A DNA stretch of 64,000 nt from the NCBI RefSeq assembly GCF_002005565.1, contig NZ_BDJC01000001.1, forward strand, positions 186,001-250,000, read 5' to 3'. The notes under the pieces are model-generated. The model saw only the letters and a list, made by a program, of their open reading frames with translations. It searched no databases and was not told where the DNA came from. This DNA is from Streptomyces sp. JHA26 (lineage in GTDB: Bacteria; Actinomycetota; Actinomycetes; Streptomycetales; Streptomycetaceae). Every line of letters begins with the position of its first letter. Within the stretch, counting starts at the first letter, position 1. A program made the translations under genes and the position numbers. Below are positions 32,021 to 40,909 of this stretch, piece after piece.

Positions 32021-35014
32021 ATGACGGCGCCGGGGCGCAGGAGCAGTACCTTCACGCGACTGCTGCGGCACGGTTTCACCGATCCCTCGGCCGCCGAGCG
32101 GCTGCTGGACGGCGTGGAGCTGACGCCGGTCCGCAACGACCCGGTCCTGCTGGAGGCGCTGGGCGCCACCGCCGACCCGGACCTCGCCCTGCACGGCCTG
32201 GTCCGGCTGCTGGAGGCACAGCCCGGTCCCGTCGCGCGCCGGGAGCTGCTGGACACCCTGATAGCGGCCAAGCCGCTGCGCGACCGCCTCCTCGGCGTGC
32301 TCGGCGCCTCCGAGGCGCTCGCCGACCACCTCGCCCGGCACGCCGGCGACTGGCAGGCCCTCGTCACCTACGAGCCGCGTGACCTGCACCGCGGTGTCGA
32401 GGAGTTCGAGCGCGGCCTCGCCGAGGCCACCGACCCCGTCTCGCTGCGCGTCGCCTACCGGCGCTGCCTGCTGTCCATCGCCGCCCGCGACGTGTGCGGC
32501 ACCATCGACGTCGCCGAGACCGCCGCCGAGCTCGCCGACCTCGCCACCGCCACCCTGCGCGCCGCCCTCCGCCTCGCCGAGGAGGCCGCGCCCGAGGACG
32601 CCGCGCTGTGCCGGCTGGCGGTGATCGCGATGGGCAAGTGCGGCGGCCACGAGCTGAACTACGTCTCCGACGTCGACGTCATCTTCGTGGGGGAGGCGGC
32701 CGGCGAGGCCGACGAGAGCAAGGCGCTGCGGGCCGCGACCTCCCTCGCCTCGCACATGATGCGGATCTGCTCCGAGACGACCGTCGAGGGCTCCATCTGG
32801 CCCGTCGACGCCAACCTGCGTCCCGAGGGCCGCAACGGCCCGCTGGTGCGCACCCTCAGCAGCCACCTCGCCTACTACCAGCGCTGGGCCAAGACCTGGG
32901 AGTTCCAGGCGCTGCTCAAGGCCCGCCCGGTCGCCGGCGACCCGGCCCTGGGCGGCGAGTACGTCGCCGCCCTCCAGCCCCTGGTGTGGCAGGCCGCCGA
33001 GCGCGAGAACTTCGTCGCCGACGTGCAGAAGATGCGCCGCCGGGTGGTGGAGAACATCCCCGTCGCCGAGGTCGACCGCCAGCTCAAACTGGGACCGGGC
33101 GGCCTGCGCGACGTCGAGTTCGCCGTGCAGCTGCTCCAGCTCGTGCACGGCCGGGCCGACACGTCCCTGCACAGCGGTACGACGCTGGACGCGCTGAGGG
33201 CCCTCGCCGCGGGCGGCTACGTCGGCCGGGTGGACGCGGCCCAGCTCGACGAGGCGTACCGCTTCCTGCGCTCCATGGAGCACCGCATCCAGCTCCACCG
33301 GCTGCGGCGCACCCACCTCGTGCCCGAGGACGAGGCCGACCTGCGGCGCCTGGGCCGTTCCCTCGGTCTGCGCAACGACCCGGTCACCGGGCTGCTGCGC
33401 GAGTGGAAGCGGCACGCCGCCGTCGTGCGCCGGCTGCACGAGAAGCTGTTCTACCGGCCGCTGCTCGACGCGGTCGCCCAGCTGACGCCGGGGGAGACCC
33501 GGCTGCGCCCCGACGCGGCCCGCGAGCGGCTGGTCGCCCTCGGGTACGCCGACCCGGCCGCCGCCCTGCGGCACCTGGAGGCGCTGGCCTCCGGCGTCAC
33601 CCGCAAGGCCGCGATCCAGCGGACCCTGCTGCCGGTGCTGCTGGGCTGGTTCGCCGACTCCGCCGACCCGGACGCGGGCCTGCTCAACTTCCGCAAGGTC
33701 TCCGACGCGCTCGGCCGGACGCCCTGGTACCTCAGGCTGCTGCGGGACGAGGGCGCGGCGGCCGAGAACCTCGCCCGGGTGCTGTCCGCCGGGCGCCTCG
33801 CCCCGGACCTGCTGATGCGGGCGCCCGAGGCCGTGGCGCTCCTCGGCGACGGCGACGCCGGGGGACTGGAGCCGCGCGGGCGGGCCCAGCTGGAGCAGGA
33901 GGTGCTCGCCGCGGTCCGTCGCGCAGACGGCGCCGTGCAGGCGGTCACCGCGGCGCGCGGGATGCGGCGCCGCGAGCTGTTCCGCACGGCCGCCGCCGAC
34001 ATCGTCGGCTCCTACGGCACCGAGGCGCACCCCGTCGAGGCCGACCAGGGCGCCCTGGTGGACCGGGTCGGCGCCGCGGTGTCGGACCTGACGGCGGCCA
34101 CGCTGGCCGGCACCCTGCGGGCCGTGGTGCGCGAGGGCTGGGGGGACACCCTGCCCACCCGGTTCGCGATCATCGGCATGGGCCGCTTCGGCGGGCGCGA
34201 GCTGGGCTACGGCTCGGACGCCGACGTGCTGTTCGTGCACGAGCCCCGGGACGGGGTCGACGAGCGGGAGGCCGCGGACGCCGCGAACAAGGTGGTCGCC
34301 GAGATGCGCCGCCTGCTCCAGGTGCCCAGCGCGGACCCGCCCCTGATCATCGACGCCGACCTGCGCCCGGAGGGCAAGTCCGGACCGCTGGTGCGCACGC
34401 TCAAGTCGTACGCGGCCTACTACCGGCGCTGGTCGCTGACGTGGGAGTCGCACGCGCTGCTGCGGGCCGAGTTCGTCGCCGGCGACGAGGACCTGGGACG
34501 GCGGTTCACCGAGCTGGTCGATCCGCTGCGGTACCCGGCGCGGGGGCTCTCCGAGGAGGCGGTACGGGAGATCCGGCGGCTCAAGGCCCGCATGGAGTCC
34601 GAGCGGCTGCCGCGCGGCGCCGACCCCAAGCTGCACGCCAAGCTGGGACCGGGCGGCCTGTCCGACGTGGAGTGGACCGTGCAGCTGATGCAGCTGCGGC
34701 ACGCCCACGCGGTACCGGGCCTGCGCACGACCAGCACCCGGCAGGCCCTCGCGGCGGCGTCCGGGGCGGGACTCGTCTCCGAGGAGAACGCCGCGACCCT
34801 CGACGAGGCGTGGGTGCTGGCGACGCGGGTGCGCAACGCGGTGATGCTGGTGCGCGGACGGGCCGGCGACACGTTCCCGACCGACCCGCGCGAACTGGCG
34901 GCCGTGGGCCGCTACCTCGGCCACGGCTCCGGCCACGCGGGCGACATGCTCGACGAGTACCGCCGCACGGCCCGCCGCGCCCGCACGGTGGTGGAGGACC
35001 TGTTCTACGCGTGA
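32021..35014 (+). CDS. glnE: Bifunctional glutamine synthetase adenylyltransferase/deadenylase
   Basis: 997 residues from ATG 32021 with GGAGG upstream. There are two nucleotidyltransferase halves, each with G-x-G...DxD: GKCGGHELNYVSDVDVIFVGE (about 205-225, deadenylylating half) and GRFGGRELGYGSDADVLFVHE (about 722-742, adenylylating half), each followed by a GlnD-like helical domain (KLGPGGLRDVEF and KLGPGGLSDVEW). The enzyme adjusts GlnA1 activity by adenylylation according to nitrogen status. GlnA2 and GlnII encoded in this window are not usual targets. No PII gene is adjacent. Confidence 0.96.
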   Translation: MTAPGRRSSTFTRLLRHGFTDPSAAERLLDGVELTPVRNDPVLLEALGATADPDLALHGLVRLLEAQPGPVARRELLDTLIAAKPLRDRLLGVLGASEALADHLARHAGDWQALVTYEPRDLHRGVEEFERGLAEATDPVSLRVAYRRCLLSIAARDVCGTIDVAETAAELADLATATLRAALRLAEEAAPEDAALCRLAVIAMGKCGGHELNYVSDVDVIFVGEAAGEADESKALRAATSLASHMMRICSETTVEGSIWPVDANLRPEGRNGPLVRTLSSHLAYYQRWAKTWEFQALLKARPVAGDPALGGEYVAALQPLVWQAAERENFVADVQKMRRRVVENIPVAEVDRQLKLGPGGLRDVEFAVQLLQLVHGRADTSLHSGTTLDALRALAAGGYVGRVDAAQLDEAYRFLRSMEHRIQLHRLRRTHLVPEDEADLRRLGRSLGLRNDPVTGLLREWKRHAAVVRRLHEKLFYRPLLDAVAQLTPGETRLRPDAARERLVALGYADPAAALRHLEALASGVTRKAAIQRTLLPVLLGWFADSADPDAGLLNFRKVSDALGRTPWYLRLLRDEGAAAENLARVLSAGRLAPDLLMRAPEAVALLGDGDAGGLEPRGRAQLEQEVLAAVRRADGAVQAVTAARGMRRRELFRTAAADIVGSYGTEAHPVEADQGALVDRVGAAVSDLTAATLAGTLRAVVREGWGDTLPTRFAIIGMGRFGGRELGYGSDADVLFVHEPRDGVDEREAADAANKVVAEMRRLLQVPSADPPLIIDADLRPEGKSGPLVRTLKSYAAYYRRWSLTWESHALLRAEFVAGDEDLGRRFTELVDPLRYPARGLSEEAVREIRRLKARMESERLPRGADPKLHAKLGPGGLSDVEWTVQLMQLRHAHAVPGLRTTSTRQALAAASGAGLVSEENAATLDEAWVLATRVRNAVMLVRGRAGDTFPTDPRELAAVGRYLGHGSGHAGDMLDEYRRTARRARTVVEDLFYA

Positions 35015-35044
35015 CCGCCCCGGCCGCCACCGCTGCGGGCGGCC

Positions 35045-35080
35045 GTGCCTCCCTCAGCGCCTGAACGGCCCGGGAGGCAC
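35045..35080 (+). terminator. Hairpin downstream of glnE
   Basis: gtgcctccc (35045-35053) pairs with gggaggcac (35072-35080) across an 18-base loop, 30 bp after the glnE stop. A moderate candidate without a U run. Confidence 0.45.
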
Positions 35081-35126
35081 CCTCAGGGACGCGGGGCTCG
35101 CCCCCCGGCACCGGCGCCCGGCGCCC

Positions 35127-35999
35127 TCAGGCGCGCGTGGGCGCCCACGCGCGCCGTCGCACCCCGCCGCCCCCCGGCACCACCCGGGGCAACGCGTACG
35201 GCAGGCTCCCGCACCAGACCCGGGCCACCGCGTAACCGAAGGCCAGGCACAGCACACCCCCCACCGCGTCCAGCCAGAAGTGGTTCGCCGTGGCCACGAT
35301 GACCACCAGCGTGAGCACCGGATACGCCAGCCCCAGCACCCGCACCCACGGCACCGACGCCAACGCGAAGATCGTCAGCCCGCACCACACCGACCACCCG
35401 ATGTGCATCGACGGCATCGCGGCGTACTGGTTGGACATGTTCTTCAGGTCCCCGGACGCCATCGACCCCCACGTCTGGTGGACCATCACCGTGTCGACGA
35501 AGCGCCCGCCGTTCATCAGCCGGGGCGGGGCGAGCGGGTACAGGTAGTAACCGAGCAGGGCCACTCCCGTCGTCGCGAAGAGGACCAGACGGGTCGCCGC
35601 GTACCGCCCCGGATGGCTGCGGTACAGCCAGACCAGCACGCCCAGCGTCACCACGAAGTGCAACGTGGCGTAGTAGTAGTTCATGCCGACGACCAGCCAA
35701 GTCACCGAGTTGACGGCATGGTTGACCGTTTCTTCCACGGCGATGCCGAGTTGCCGCTCGGCCTGCCAGATCCAGTCGGCGTTGCGCAGTGCCTGCCCCC
35801 GCTGCTCCGGCACGGCGTTGCGGACGAGCGAGTACGTCCAGTAACTGAGCGCGATCAGCAGGATCTCGAACCACAGGCGGGGCCGGCGCGGTGTGCGCAG
35901 CCGACGCATCAGGCCCCGCCCCGCCACCTCCGTGACAGGATGCGGAACGCCCTCTTCCGAGCGTTCCGGAGTCCTCACGGTCACGTCACCCATAGGCAT
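35127..35999 (-). CDS. PAP2-superfamily phosphatase/Aur1-like membrane protein
   Basis: 290 residues, about six membrane segments. Phosphatase motifs: MPSMHIGWS (motif with catalytic His) and ANHFWLDAVGG (His plus Asp), as in the inositol-phosphorylceramide synthase/Aur1-like branch of PAP2 proteins. Such proteins act on phosphorylated lipids at the outer membrane face. Two in-frame ATGs two codons apart (35999, 35993) could each be the start and neither has a strong ribosome binding site. It lies between glnE (convergent) and malR on the same strand. Confidence 0.85.
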   Translation of the reverse strand: MPMGDVTVRTPERSEEGVPHPVTEVAGRGLMRRLRTPRRPRLWFEILLIALSYWTYSLVRNAVPEQRGQALRNADWIWQAERQLGIAVEETVNHAVNSVTWLVVGMNYYYATLHFVVTLGVLVWLYRSHPGRYAATRLVLFATTGVALLGYYLYPLAPPRLMNGGRFVDTVMVHQTWGSMASGDLKNMSNQYAAMPSMHIGWSVWCGLTIFALASVPWVRVLGLAYPVLTLVVIVATANHFWLDAVGGVLCLAFGYAVARVWCGSLPYALPRVVPGGGGVRRRAWAPTRA

Positions 36000-36077
36000 G
36001 AAGTCTGCCAGAAAAGCCCTGTCCCACCGATCATCCCCCGGGAGGATACGCGGCGCATCCGGCCACTACGGGACGGC

Positions 36078-37205
36078 TCAGGGACGGCTCCGCTCACCCG
36101 GCGCCGAGGCGGTCGAACCGCGCACCACCAGCTCCGGCATGAACACGAACTCGCTGTGCGGCGCGGGCGTCCCGCCGATCTCCTCCAGCAGCGTGCGCAC
36201 CGCCGCCTGGCCCATCGCCGGGACCGGCTTGCGGACGGTCGTCAGCGGGGGGTCGGTGAAGGCGATCAGCGGGGAGTCGTCGAAGCCGACGACCGAGACG
36301 TCCTTGGGCACGTCCAGCCCGCGCTGCCGGGCCGCCCTTATGGCGCCCAGCGCCATCATGTCGCTGGCGCAGACCACGGCCGTGCAGTCCCGCTCGATGA
36401 GCGCGGCGGCCGCCGCCTGGCCGCCCTCCAGGGTGTAGAGGGAGTGCTGGACGAGTTCCGTCTCCACGGTCCGCGCGTCGAGGTCCAGCTGTTCCTGGAC
36501 GGTGCGGACGAAGCCCTCGATCTTGCGCTGCACCGGCACGAACCGCTTCGGGCCGAGGGCCAGCCCGATGCGGGTGTGGCCCAGCGAGACGAGGTGGGTG
36601 ACGGCGAGGCTCATCGCGGCGCGGTCGTCCGGCGAGATGAAGGGCGCCTGCACCTTCGGCGAGAAGCCGTCGACGAGGACGAACGGCACGCCCTGCGCGC
36701 GCAGCCGCTCGTAGCGCTCCATGTCGGCGGTGGTGTCGGCGTGCAGTCCGGAGACGTAGATGATGCCGGCGACCCCGCGGTCGACCAGCATCTCCGTCAG
36801 CTCGTCCTCCGTGGAGCCGCCCGGGGTCTGGGTGGCGAGGACCGGCGTGTAGCCCTGGCGGGTCAGCGCCTGGCCGATGACCTGGGCCAGGGCCGGGAAT
36901 ATCGGGTTCTCCAGCTCCGGGGTGATCAGCCCCACCAGGCCCTCGCTGCGCTGCCGCAGCCGCACGGGCCGTTCGTAGCCCAGGACGTCGAGGGCGGCGA
37001 GCACGGACTGCCGGGTGGTGGCGGCGACGCCGGGCTTCCCGTTGAGGACGCGACTGACCGTCGCTTCGCTCACGCCCGCCTGGGCGGCGATGTCGGCAAG
37101 CCGTGTGGTCACAGGGGTGGACTGTACCTGCCGGATGGCGCCTTGCACACCGACGGGGCGCCGTGGGCGCCCCGTCGGACGGCCCGGCGCGGACTGCTGC
37201 GTCAT
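36078..37205 (-). CDS. malR: MalR, LacI-family repressor of maltose genes
   Basis: 375 residues from ATG 37205, with GAGGGAG upstream; a shorter start nearer the HTH is also possible. The LacI helix-turn-helix is TTRLADIAAQAGVSEATVSR followed by VLNGKPGVAA, then a periplasmic-binding-protein-like sensor domain (GLVGLITPELENPIFPALAQ, VGFDDSPLIAFTDPPLTT). It is divergent from malE. In Streptomyces MalR represses malEFG and also (as Reg1) extracellular amylase genes, with maltodextrin-type inducers. CTTGC-containing repeats in the 284-bp malR-malE spacer are likely its sites. Confidence 0.94.
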   Translation of the reverse strand: MTQQSAPGRPTGRPRRPVGVQGAIRQVQSTPVTTRLADIAAQAGVSEATVSRVLNGKPGVAATTRQSVLAALDVLGYERPVRLRQRSEGLVGLITPELENPIFPALAQVIGQALTRQGYTPVLATQTPGGSTEDELTEMLVDRGVAGIIYVSGLHADTTADMERYERLRAQGVPFVLVDGFSPKVQAPFISPDDRAAMSLAVTHLVSLGHTRIGLALGPKRFVPVQRKIEGFVRTVQEQLDLDARTVETELVQHSLYTLEGGQAAAAALIERDCTAVVCASDMMALGAIRAARQRGLDVPKDVSVVGFDDSPLIAFTDPPLTTVRKPVPAMGQAAVRTLLEEIGGTPAPHSEFVFMPELVVRGSTASAPGERSRP

Positions 37206-37235
37206 CGCGCTCCCTCGAGAAAGTGGCGGCAAGAG

Positions 37236-37358
37236 CTTGCAGAGTCTTGCACAACCGGCCCGATACCGCTCGTGGCCTGTAAGCAAGCGTCTCACGATGG
37301 TCGCCAGGAGGTCACACCCGGATAACTTCGGAGATCTCTTGCACTTTTTTGCAGCAAG
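37236..37358. promoter_or_regulatory. MalR operator cluster between malR and malE
   Basis: CTTGCA occurs twice exactly 10 bp apart (37236-37241, 37246-37251). ctgtaagcaag (37277-37287) contains CTTGC on the minus strand. cttgcacttttttgcagcaag (37338-37358) is an inverted CTTGC/GCAAG pair whose right half reads CTTGCTGCAAA on the minus strand. The same CTTGCTGNAAR element precedes the two secreted amylase genes. The arrangement fits cooperative MalR binding over both divergent promoters. Confidence 0.65.
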
Positions 37359-37489
37359 ACCTTTCGCCGCGCTTACATCGCTGTTACGTTCACGTCGCCC
37401 GACGGCAGCAACGGCGCGTCGGTGTCGGCAGGAGCGGCGGACGGGCCCGCACCCTGCACCACACGGGCTTTCACCCTCAAGGAGAACTC

Positions 37490-38758
37490 ATGCGGCGTGG
37501 CATAGCGGCCACCGCTCTGGTGGCGTCCCTCGCCCTCGCGGCGACGGCGTGCGGCGGGGACGACGGCGACAGCAAGTCGGGCGGACCGGTCACCATCACT
37601 TACTGGGACACCTCCAACGCGACCAACGAGGCGCCGACCTACAAGGCCCTGGTCAAGGAGTTCGAGGCCGCCAACAAGGGCATCAAGGTCAACTTCGTCA
37701 ACGTGCCCTTCGACCAGGCGCAGAACAAGTTCGACACCGCCGCCGGTTCCAAGGGCGCCCCGGACGTGCTGCGCTCCGAGGTCGGCTGGACGCCCGCCTT
37801 CGCCAAGAAGGGCTTCTTCCTGCCGCTGGACGGCACCGAGGCCCTCGCCGAGCAGGACAAGTTCCAGCCCAACCTGATCGAGCAGGCCAAGTACGAGGGC
37901 AAGACCTACGGCGTGCCGCTGGTCACCGACACCCTCGCCTTCGTCTACAACAAGGAACTGTTCGCGAAGGCCGGCGTCCAGCCCCCCAAGACCTGGGACG
38001 ACCTGAAGAAGGCCGCCGCCACCATCAAGGACAAGACCGGCGCCGACGGCTACTGGGGCTCCACGGCCGGCTACTACGGGCAGCCGTTCCTGTACGGCGA
38101 GGGCACCGACACGGTCGACGCCGACGGCAAGAAGATCACCGTCAACTCGCCCCAGGCGAAGAAGGCGTACGGCACCTGGCTGAGCCTCTTCGACGGCAAG
38201 GGCCTGCACAAGGCCGACACCACCGCGGACGCCTACGCCCACATCCAGGAGGCGTTCGTCAGCGGCAAGGTCGCCTCGATCATCCAGGGCCCGTGGGAGA
38301 TCACCAACTTCTACAAGGGCTCCGCCTTCAAGGACAAGAACAACCTCGGCATCGCCACCGTCCCGGCCGGCTCCACCGGCGAGGCGGGCGCCCCGACCGG
38401 CGGCCACAACCTGTCGGTGTACGCCGGTTCGGACCAGGCCCACCAGGAGGCGGCGCTGAAGTTCGTGAAGTTCATGACCTCGGCGAAGTCCCAGGAGACC
38501 GTCGCCCTGAAGAACTCCACGCTGCCGACCCGCGACGACGCCTACACCGACAAGGTCAAGACCGACCCGGGCATCGCCGGCTACCAGACGGTCCTGCCCG
38601 CCGCCCGGCCGCGCCCGGCGCTGCCGGAGTACAGCTCCCTGTGGACCCCGCTGGACGACGAGCTCCCGCAGATCGCCGGCGGCAAGAAGTCCCTGGACGA
38701 GGGGCTGGGCGACGCCGAGGCGGCGATCGTCAAGCTGGTGCCGGACTTCAGCAAGTAG
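37490..38758 (+). CDS. malE: MalE, maltose/maltodextrin-binding lipoprotein
   Basis: 422 residues from ATG 37490 with AAGGAG upstream. The signal sequence ends in a lipobox (LAATAC, Cys about residue 21). The mature part is a type 1 extracellular solute-binding protein (VTITYWDTSNATNEAP, PLVTDTLAFVYNKELF, QGPWEITNF). It captures maltodextrins and delivers them to MalFG. It is the first gene of the malE-malF-malG-aglA run. A hairpin after the gene probably sets its higher expression relative to the permease genes. Confidence 0.95.
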   Translation: MRRGIAATALVASLALAATACGGDDGDSKSGGPVTITYWDTSNATNEAPTYKALVKEFEAANKGIKVNFVNVPFDQAQNKFDTAAGSKGAPDVLRSEVGWTPAFAKKGFFLPLDGTEALAEQDKFQPNLIEQAKYEGKTYGVPLVTDTLAFVYNKELFAKAGVQPPKTWDDLKKAAATIKDKTGADGYWGSTAGYYGQPFLYGEGTDTVDADGKKITVNSPQAKKAYGTWLSLFDGKGLHKADTTADAYAHIQEAFVSGKVASIIQGPWEITNFYKGSAFKDKNNLGIATVPAGSTGEAGAPTGGHNLSVYAGSDQAHQEAALKFVKFMTSAKSQETVALKNSTLPTRDDAYTDKVKTDPGIAGYQTVLPAARPRPALPEYSSLWTPLDDELPQIAGGKKSLDEGLGDAEAAIVKLVPDFSK

Positions 38759-38766
38759 GTCCCCCG

Positions 38767-38804
38767 ACCGCCGGGCCCCCGCACCGGGGGAGGGGCCCGG
38801 CGGT
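38767..38804 (+). terminator. Intercistronic hairpin between malE and malF
   Basis: accgccgggcccc (38767-38779) pairs perfectly with ggggcccggcggt (38792-38804) around a 12-base loop, 8 bp after the malE stop. It likely causes partial termination or protects the malE mRNA 3' end, giving more MalE than permease. Confidence 0.75.
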
Positions 38805-38871
38805 CACCGGCCGGGCCCCCGGTCCCGGCCGCTGCCCCTGACCTTCCCGATGCTCCCGAAGGTGTCGAACC

Positions 38872-39875
38872 ATGACAGTCGCCATCGACCGCGCGACCGG
38901 CAAGCGCCGCGGTGACCGCACCCCGCGGCCCGGCCTCGGCCGGCGTCTGAAAGACGGCTACCAGAAGCACTGGTACGCCTACGCCATGATCGCGCCGGTG
39001 GCCGTCGTGATCGGCGTCCTCGTGCTGTACCCGCTGGGCTACGGCCTCTACCTCACCCTCACCGACGCCAACAGCCTCAACAGCGCGCGCACCATCGGCG
39101 TCAACGAGATCGAGGCCACCTACAAGTTCGTCGGCCTGGACAACTACGCCGACATCCTGTGGGGCCCACGGCCTACGACCGCTTCTGGTCGCACTTCATC
39201 TGGACCATCGTGTGGACGGCCGTCTGCGTCGGCCTGCACTTCTTCCTCGGCCTCGGGCTCGCCCTGCTGCTCAACCAGAAGATGCGCGGCCGCACCCTCT
39301 ACCGGCTGATCCTGGTCCTGCCCTGGGCCGTGCCCACCTTCGTCACCGTCTTCGGCTGGCGCTTCATGCTCGCCGACGAGGGCGTCATCAACGCCGCCCT
39401 GGACTGGCTGCACCTGCCGACGCCCGCCTGGCTCGAGGACACCTTCTGGCAGCGCTTCTCCGCGATCATGGTCAACACCTGGTGCGGTGTGCCGTTCATG
39501 ATGATCTCGCTCCTGGGCGGCCTGCAGTCCATCGACGCCAGCCTCTACGAGGCCTCCGAGATGGACGGCGCGAACGCCTGGCAGCGCTTCCGCCACGTCA
39601 CCCTGCCCGGCCTCAGGGCCGTCAGCTCCACCGTCGTGCTGCTCGGCATCATCTGGACCTTCAACCAGTTCGCCGTGATCTTCCTGCTGTTCGGCAACAC
39701 CGCCCCCGACGCGCAGATCCTCGTCACCTGGGCGTACCAGCTCGGCTTCGGGCAGCAGCCGCGCGACTTCGCGCAGTCCGCGGCCTACGGCATCCTGCTG
39801 CTGGCCATCCTGATCGTCTTCACCTCCTTCTACCGCCGCTGGCTGAACCGCAATGAGCAGCAGCTCGCGAACTGA
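38872..39875 (+). pseudogene. malF: MalF maltose ABC permease, interrupted by a one-base deletion
   Basis: The reading frame starts at ATG 38872 with a basic N terminus and first membrane helix, and runs normally to DNYADILWGP near 39167. The family continuation (TAYDRFWSHFIWT) is then found in the next frame and goes on to the stop at 39875, including the EAA loop YEASEMDGANAWQRF. One missing C in tggggcccacgg (about 39161-39168) explains the break: with CCCC the frame is restored to about 335 residues. As read, translation would end at 39309 after 145 residues. It is either a real loss of maltodextrin import or a sequence error; the intact codon pattern on both sides suggests error or a very recent mutation. 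Confidence 0.85.
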
Positions 39876-39888
39876 GGCAGGAGCCGCC

Positions 39889-40800
39889 ATGAGTACAAGC
39901 ACCGCGCCCACCCAGGCCCCCGCCGAGCAGACCGCCGCGCCCGCCGCGCCGCCGCGCAGGGTGCGCCGCCGCGGCGAACGCGGCCGCGCCGCGTCCCTCG
40001 CCTCCCACGGCGTGCTGATCGTCGCGAGCCTCGTCGCGCTCTTCCCGGTCGCCTGGCTGGTCTTCCTGTCCCTCGGCCCGGACAAGGACGACTACCTGCA
40101 CCCCGGACGCATCTGGTCGAAGATGACCTTCGACAACTACGCGTTCGTGCTCCAGGACACCAACTTCTTCGACTGGCTGAAGAGTTCGCTGATCGTCTCG
40201 CTGGGCACCACGGTCATCGGCGTCCTGGTCGCCGCGACGACCGGCTACGCGGTCTCGCGGATGCGCTTCCCCGGCTACCGCAAGCTCATGTGGATCCTGC
40301 TGGTCACCCAGATGTTCCCCATCGCGGTCCTGATCGTGCCGATGTACCAGATCCTGTCGAAGCTCCAGCTCATCGACAACTACTTCGGCCTGGTCCTCGT
40401 CTACTGCTCCACCGCGGTGCCGTACTGCGCCTGGCTGCTCAAGGGCTACTTCGACACCATCCCGTTCGAGATCGACGAGGCCGGGCGGGTGGACGGGCTG
40501 AACCCGTTCGGCACCTTCTTCCGGCTGATCCTGCCGCTGGCCCGGCCGGGCCTCGCGGTCGCCGGCTTCTACAGCTTCATCACGGCCTTCGGCGAGGTCG
40601 CCTTCGCCTCGACGTTCATGCTGAGCGACACGAAGTACACCTTCGCCGTCGGACTGCAGAGCTTCGTCAGCGAGCACGACGCGCAGCGCAACCTGATGGC
40701 GGCCACCGCCGTGCTCGTCGCGATACCCGTCTCCGCGTTCTTCTACCTGGTGCAGAAGAACCTGGTGACCGGCCTCACCGCGGGCGGCACGAAGGGCTGA
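39889..40800 (+). CDS. malG: MalG, maltose ABC transporter permease
   Basis: 303 residues from ATG 39889 (GGAGCC upstream). Ala/Pro/Arg-rich N-terminal tail, six membrane segments and the EAA loop (IDEAGRVDGLNPFGTF) that docks the ATPase. It partners MalF and MalE. No ATP-binding subunit is encoded nearby; Streptomyces sugar importers of this class use the shared ATPase MsiK. It follows malF by 13 bp and is followed by aglA after a hairpin-containing gap. Confidence 0.95.
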   Translation: MSTSTAPTQAPAEQTAAPAAPPRRVRRRGERGRAASLASHGVLIVASLVALFPVAWLVFLSLGPDKDDYLHPGRIWSKMTFDNYAFVLQDTNFFDWLKSSLIVSLGTTVIGVLVAATTGYAVSRMRFPGYRKLMWILLVTQMFPIAVLIVPMYQILSKLQLIDNYFGLVLVYCSTAVPYCAWLLKGYFDTIPFEIDEAGRVDGLNPFGTFFRLILPLARPGLAVAGFYSFITAFGEVAFASTFMLSDTKYTFAVGLQSFVSEHDAQRNLMAATAVLVAIPVSAFFYLVQKNLVTGLTAGGTKG

Positions 40801-40820
40801 CCGCCCCACCCGGAAAACGT

Positions 40821-40860
40821 CCGGCCGCGGTGCCATCCGACCCCGCTGCACCGCGGCCGG
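40821..40860 (+). terminator. Hairpin between malG and aglA
   Basis: ccggccgcggtgc (40821-40833) pairs perfectly with gcaccgcggccgg (40848-40860), with a 14-base loop. It may reduce read-through from malEFG into aglA or stabilise the upstream mRNA. Confidence 0.6.
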
Positions 40861-40909
40861 CCGCCCCTTTCCCCCACCACGCCTCCACTCCGTCACGTAC
40901 AAGGACGTC

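Noticed and set aside
31952..34936. 994-residue minus-strand frame opposite glnE
   Set aside because: GlnE motifs are unambiguous on the plus strand; the opposite frame is a GC-skew shadow.
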